Source: Hyphomicrobiales bacterium
GTDB taxonomy: Bacteria > Pseudomonadota > Alphaproteobacteria > Rhizobiales > Rhizobiaceae
DNA: 64,000 nucleotides
Assembly (NCBI GenBank): GCA_900471515.1
Contig: UCFC01000029.1
Span: 62,001-126,000, forward strand
Direction of reading: 5' to 3'
Shown one piece after another: positions 63,142 through 64,000 of the stretch; the first letter of the stretch is position 1; every line of letters starts with the position of its first letter. A program made the translations under genes and the position numbers. The notes under the pieces were generated by a model. That model did not search any database, was not told where the DNA came from, and saw only the letters and a program-made list of their open reading frames with translations.

Positions 63142-64000
63142 TCAGCGTTTGTAGGTCGGCGTGATGAAGGGAAGGGTGGCCACCGTGACGGGCAGGAACT
63201 TGCCGCGGACTTCGGCATAGATCTGCGTGCCCGGGGCGGCATAGGCGACCGGCACGTAGCCCATGGCGACGGGACCTTCGACCGAAGGGCCGAAACCGCC
63301 CGAAGTGACTTCGCCGATCTCGGTCTTGCCCTCGGCATCGGCATAGAGCCTGGAATGGCCGCGCACCGGCGCCTTGCCTTCCGGCTTCAGGCCGACGCGC
63401 TTGCGGGAAACGCCCTTGTCCAGTTCGCCGAGGATGCGCTCGGCACCCGGGAAACCGCCGGCGCGGGCGCCGCCGGTGCGGCGGGCCTTCTGCATGCCCC
63501 ATTCGATGGCGGCTTCGACAGGCGAAGTCGTCGTGTCGATATCGTTGCCATAGAGGCAGAGGCCGGCTTCGAGGCGCAGCGAATCGCGGGCGCCGAGGCC
63601 GATCGGCTCGACATCGGGGTGCTCAAGCAACCGGTTGGTGACATCGACGGCCTTGTCGGCGGGAATGGAGATTTCGAAACCGTCCTCGCCGGAATAGCCC
63701 GAGCGCGAGACGAGACAGGAAACGTCGTGCAGGCGGCAGTGGCGCACGTCCATGAATTTCATGGCGGCGACATCGGCCCAGAGTTCGGCGAGCGCTTCGA
63801 CGGCGCGCGGGCCTTGCAGGGCGATCAGGGCGCGGTCGAGAACGGTGATATCGCAGGTATCGGAAATATGCTTCTGCAGGTGCGCGACATCCTCATCCTT
63901 GCAGGCGGCGTTGACGACGACGAAAAGATGGTTGTCGAGATGGGTAATCATCAGGTCGTCGAGGATGCCGCCATTTTCATCGGTGAAGAAACCGTAGCGC
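63142..64000 (-). CDS. gcvT: Aminomethyltransferase, T protein (5' end beyond the window)
   Basis: The C-terminal 286 or so residues of GcvT, which transfers the methylene group from GcvH to tetrahydrofolate. SRSGYSGEDGFEISIP, GLGARDSLRLEAGLCLYGND and SGGFGPSVEGPVAMGYV are characteristic. The frame is open at 64000, so the N-terminus and any glycine riboswitch upstream of it lie outside the window. The operon order is gcvT-gcvH-gcvP. Confidence 0.95.
   Translation of the reverse strand, partial: RYGFFTDENGGILDDLMITHLDNHLFVVVNAACKDEDVAHLQKHISDTCDITVLDRALIALQGPRAVEALAELWADVAAMKFMDVRHCRLHDVSCLVSRSGYSGEDGFEISIPADKAVDVTNRLLEHPDVEPIGLGARDSLRLEAGLCLYGNDIDTTTSPVEAAIEWGMQKARRTGGARAGGFPGAERILGELDKGVSRKRVGLKPEGKAPVRGHSRLYADAEGKTEIGEVTSGGFGPSVEGPVAMGYVPVAYAAPGTQIYAEVRGKFLPVTVATLPFITPTYKR

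Noticed and set aside
63142..64000. Glycine riboswitch for the gcv operon
   Set aside because: It would lie upstream of gcvT, beyond the window; nothing within the window fits.

Overview
The window is ordinary high-GC alphaproteobacterial chromosome, almost certainly from Rhizobiaceae (Rhizobium, Agrobacterium, Shinella, Ciceribacter or a relative). The evidence is the gene content and order: a suf operon in the order desulfurase-sufB-sufC-sufD-sufS-sufT-sufA, tyrS divergent from anmK, purL next to bolA, a DUF982 gene and a DUF1127 gene, RIME-like and CCTCGG hairpin intergenic repeats, and operators that fit RirA and Irr in front of suf. No phage, transposase, integrase, plasmid replication gene or CRISPR array is visible.

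Layout. 1-4.6 kb: the tail of an unknown gene, a TrmJ-like RNA methyltransferase, murI, an MFS carrier and a HerA/DUF87-type ATPase. 4.6-8.4 kb: a divergent cupin/MarR pair, rpsD with structured flanks, glutaminase and ttcA. 8.4-14.4 kb: two tandem duplications (two inositol-monophosphatase-like genes, two Bcr/CflA exporters) with hisC between them, then monothiol glutaredoxin. 14.5-18.6 kb: a block of cytochrome c, GST, LysR, a small basic protein and a membrane hydrolase, lying between the glutaredoxin and bolA. 18.7-26.4 kb: purine genes (purL, purQ, purS, purC) mixed with a PagL-like outer-membrane protein and a MocR regulator divergent from a DUF1127 gene. 26.6-31.1 kb: a PAS-PAS-GGDEF-EAL protein and small membrane or hydrolase genes. 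31.2-36 kb: a minus-strand run of purB, membrane protein, DUF2259, rpe and an orphan binding protein. 35.7-47.5 kb: flavin reductase, TfoX-like, Nudix, DEAD-box helicase, M23 peptidase, DUF455, Bcp peroxiredoxin, a giant AsmA/DUF3971 protein, tyrS and anmK. 47.6-48.2 kb: a PIN-domain toxin-antitoxin-like pair. 49-56.2 kb: the suf operon. 56.3-64 kb: LysE exporter, orphan flagellar-rod-like protein, divergent tetR/SDR, a degenerate tRNA-like element, DUF982, and gcvP-gcvH-gcvT (gcvT runs off the end).

How it fits together. The main themes are de novo purine synthesis (purL, purQ, purS, purC, purB) with the glycine cleavage system as a one-carbon source, and Fe-S cluster biogenesis (suf, bolA, monothiol glutaredoxin) under apparent iron control. 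Several divergent regulator/target pairs carry very clear inverted repeats: MarR/cupin, MocR/DUF1127 and TetR/SDR. I found no obviously new multi-gene system. The best leads are these operators, the structured RNA after rpsD, the tRNA-like element, the toxin-antitoxin-like pair and the orphan flagellar-rod-like protein. All identifications come from reading the sequence; no database search was possible.
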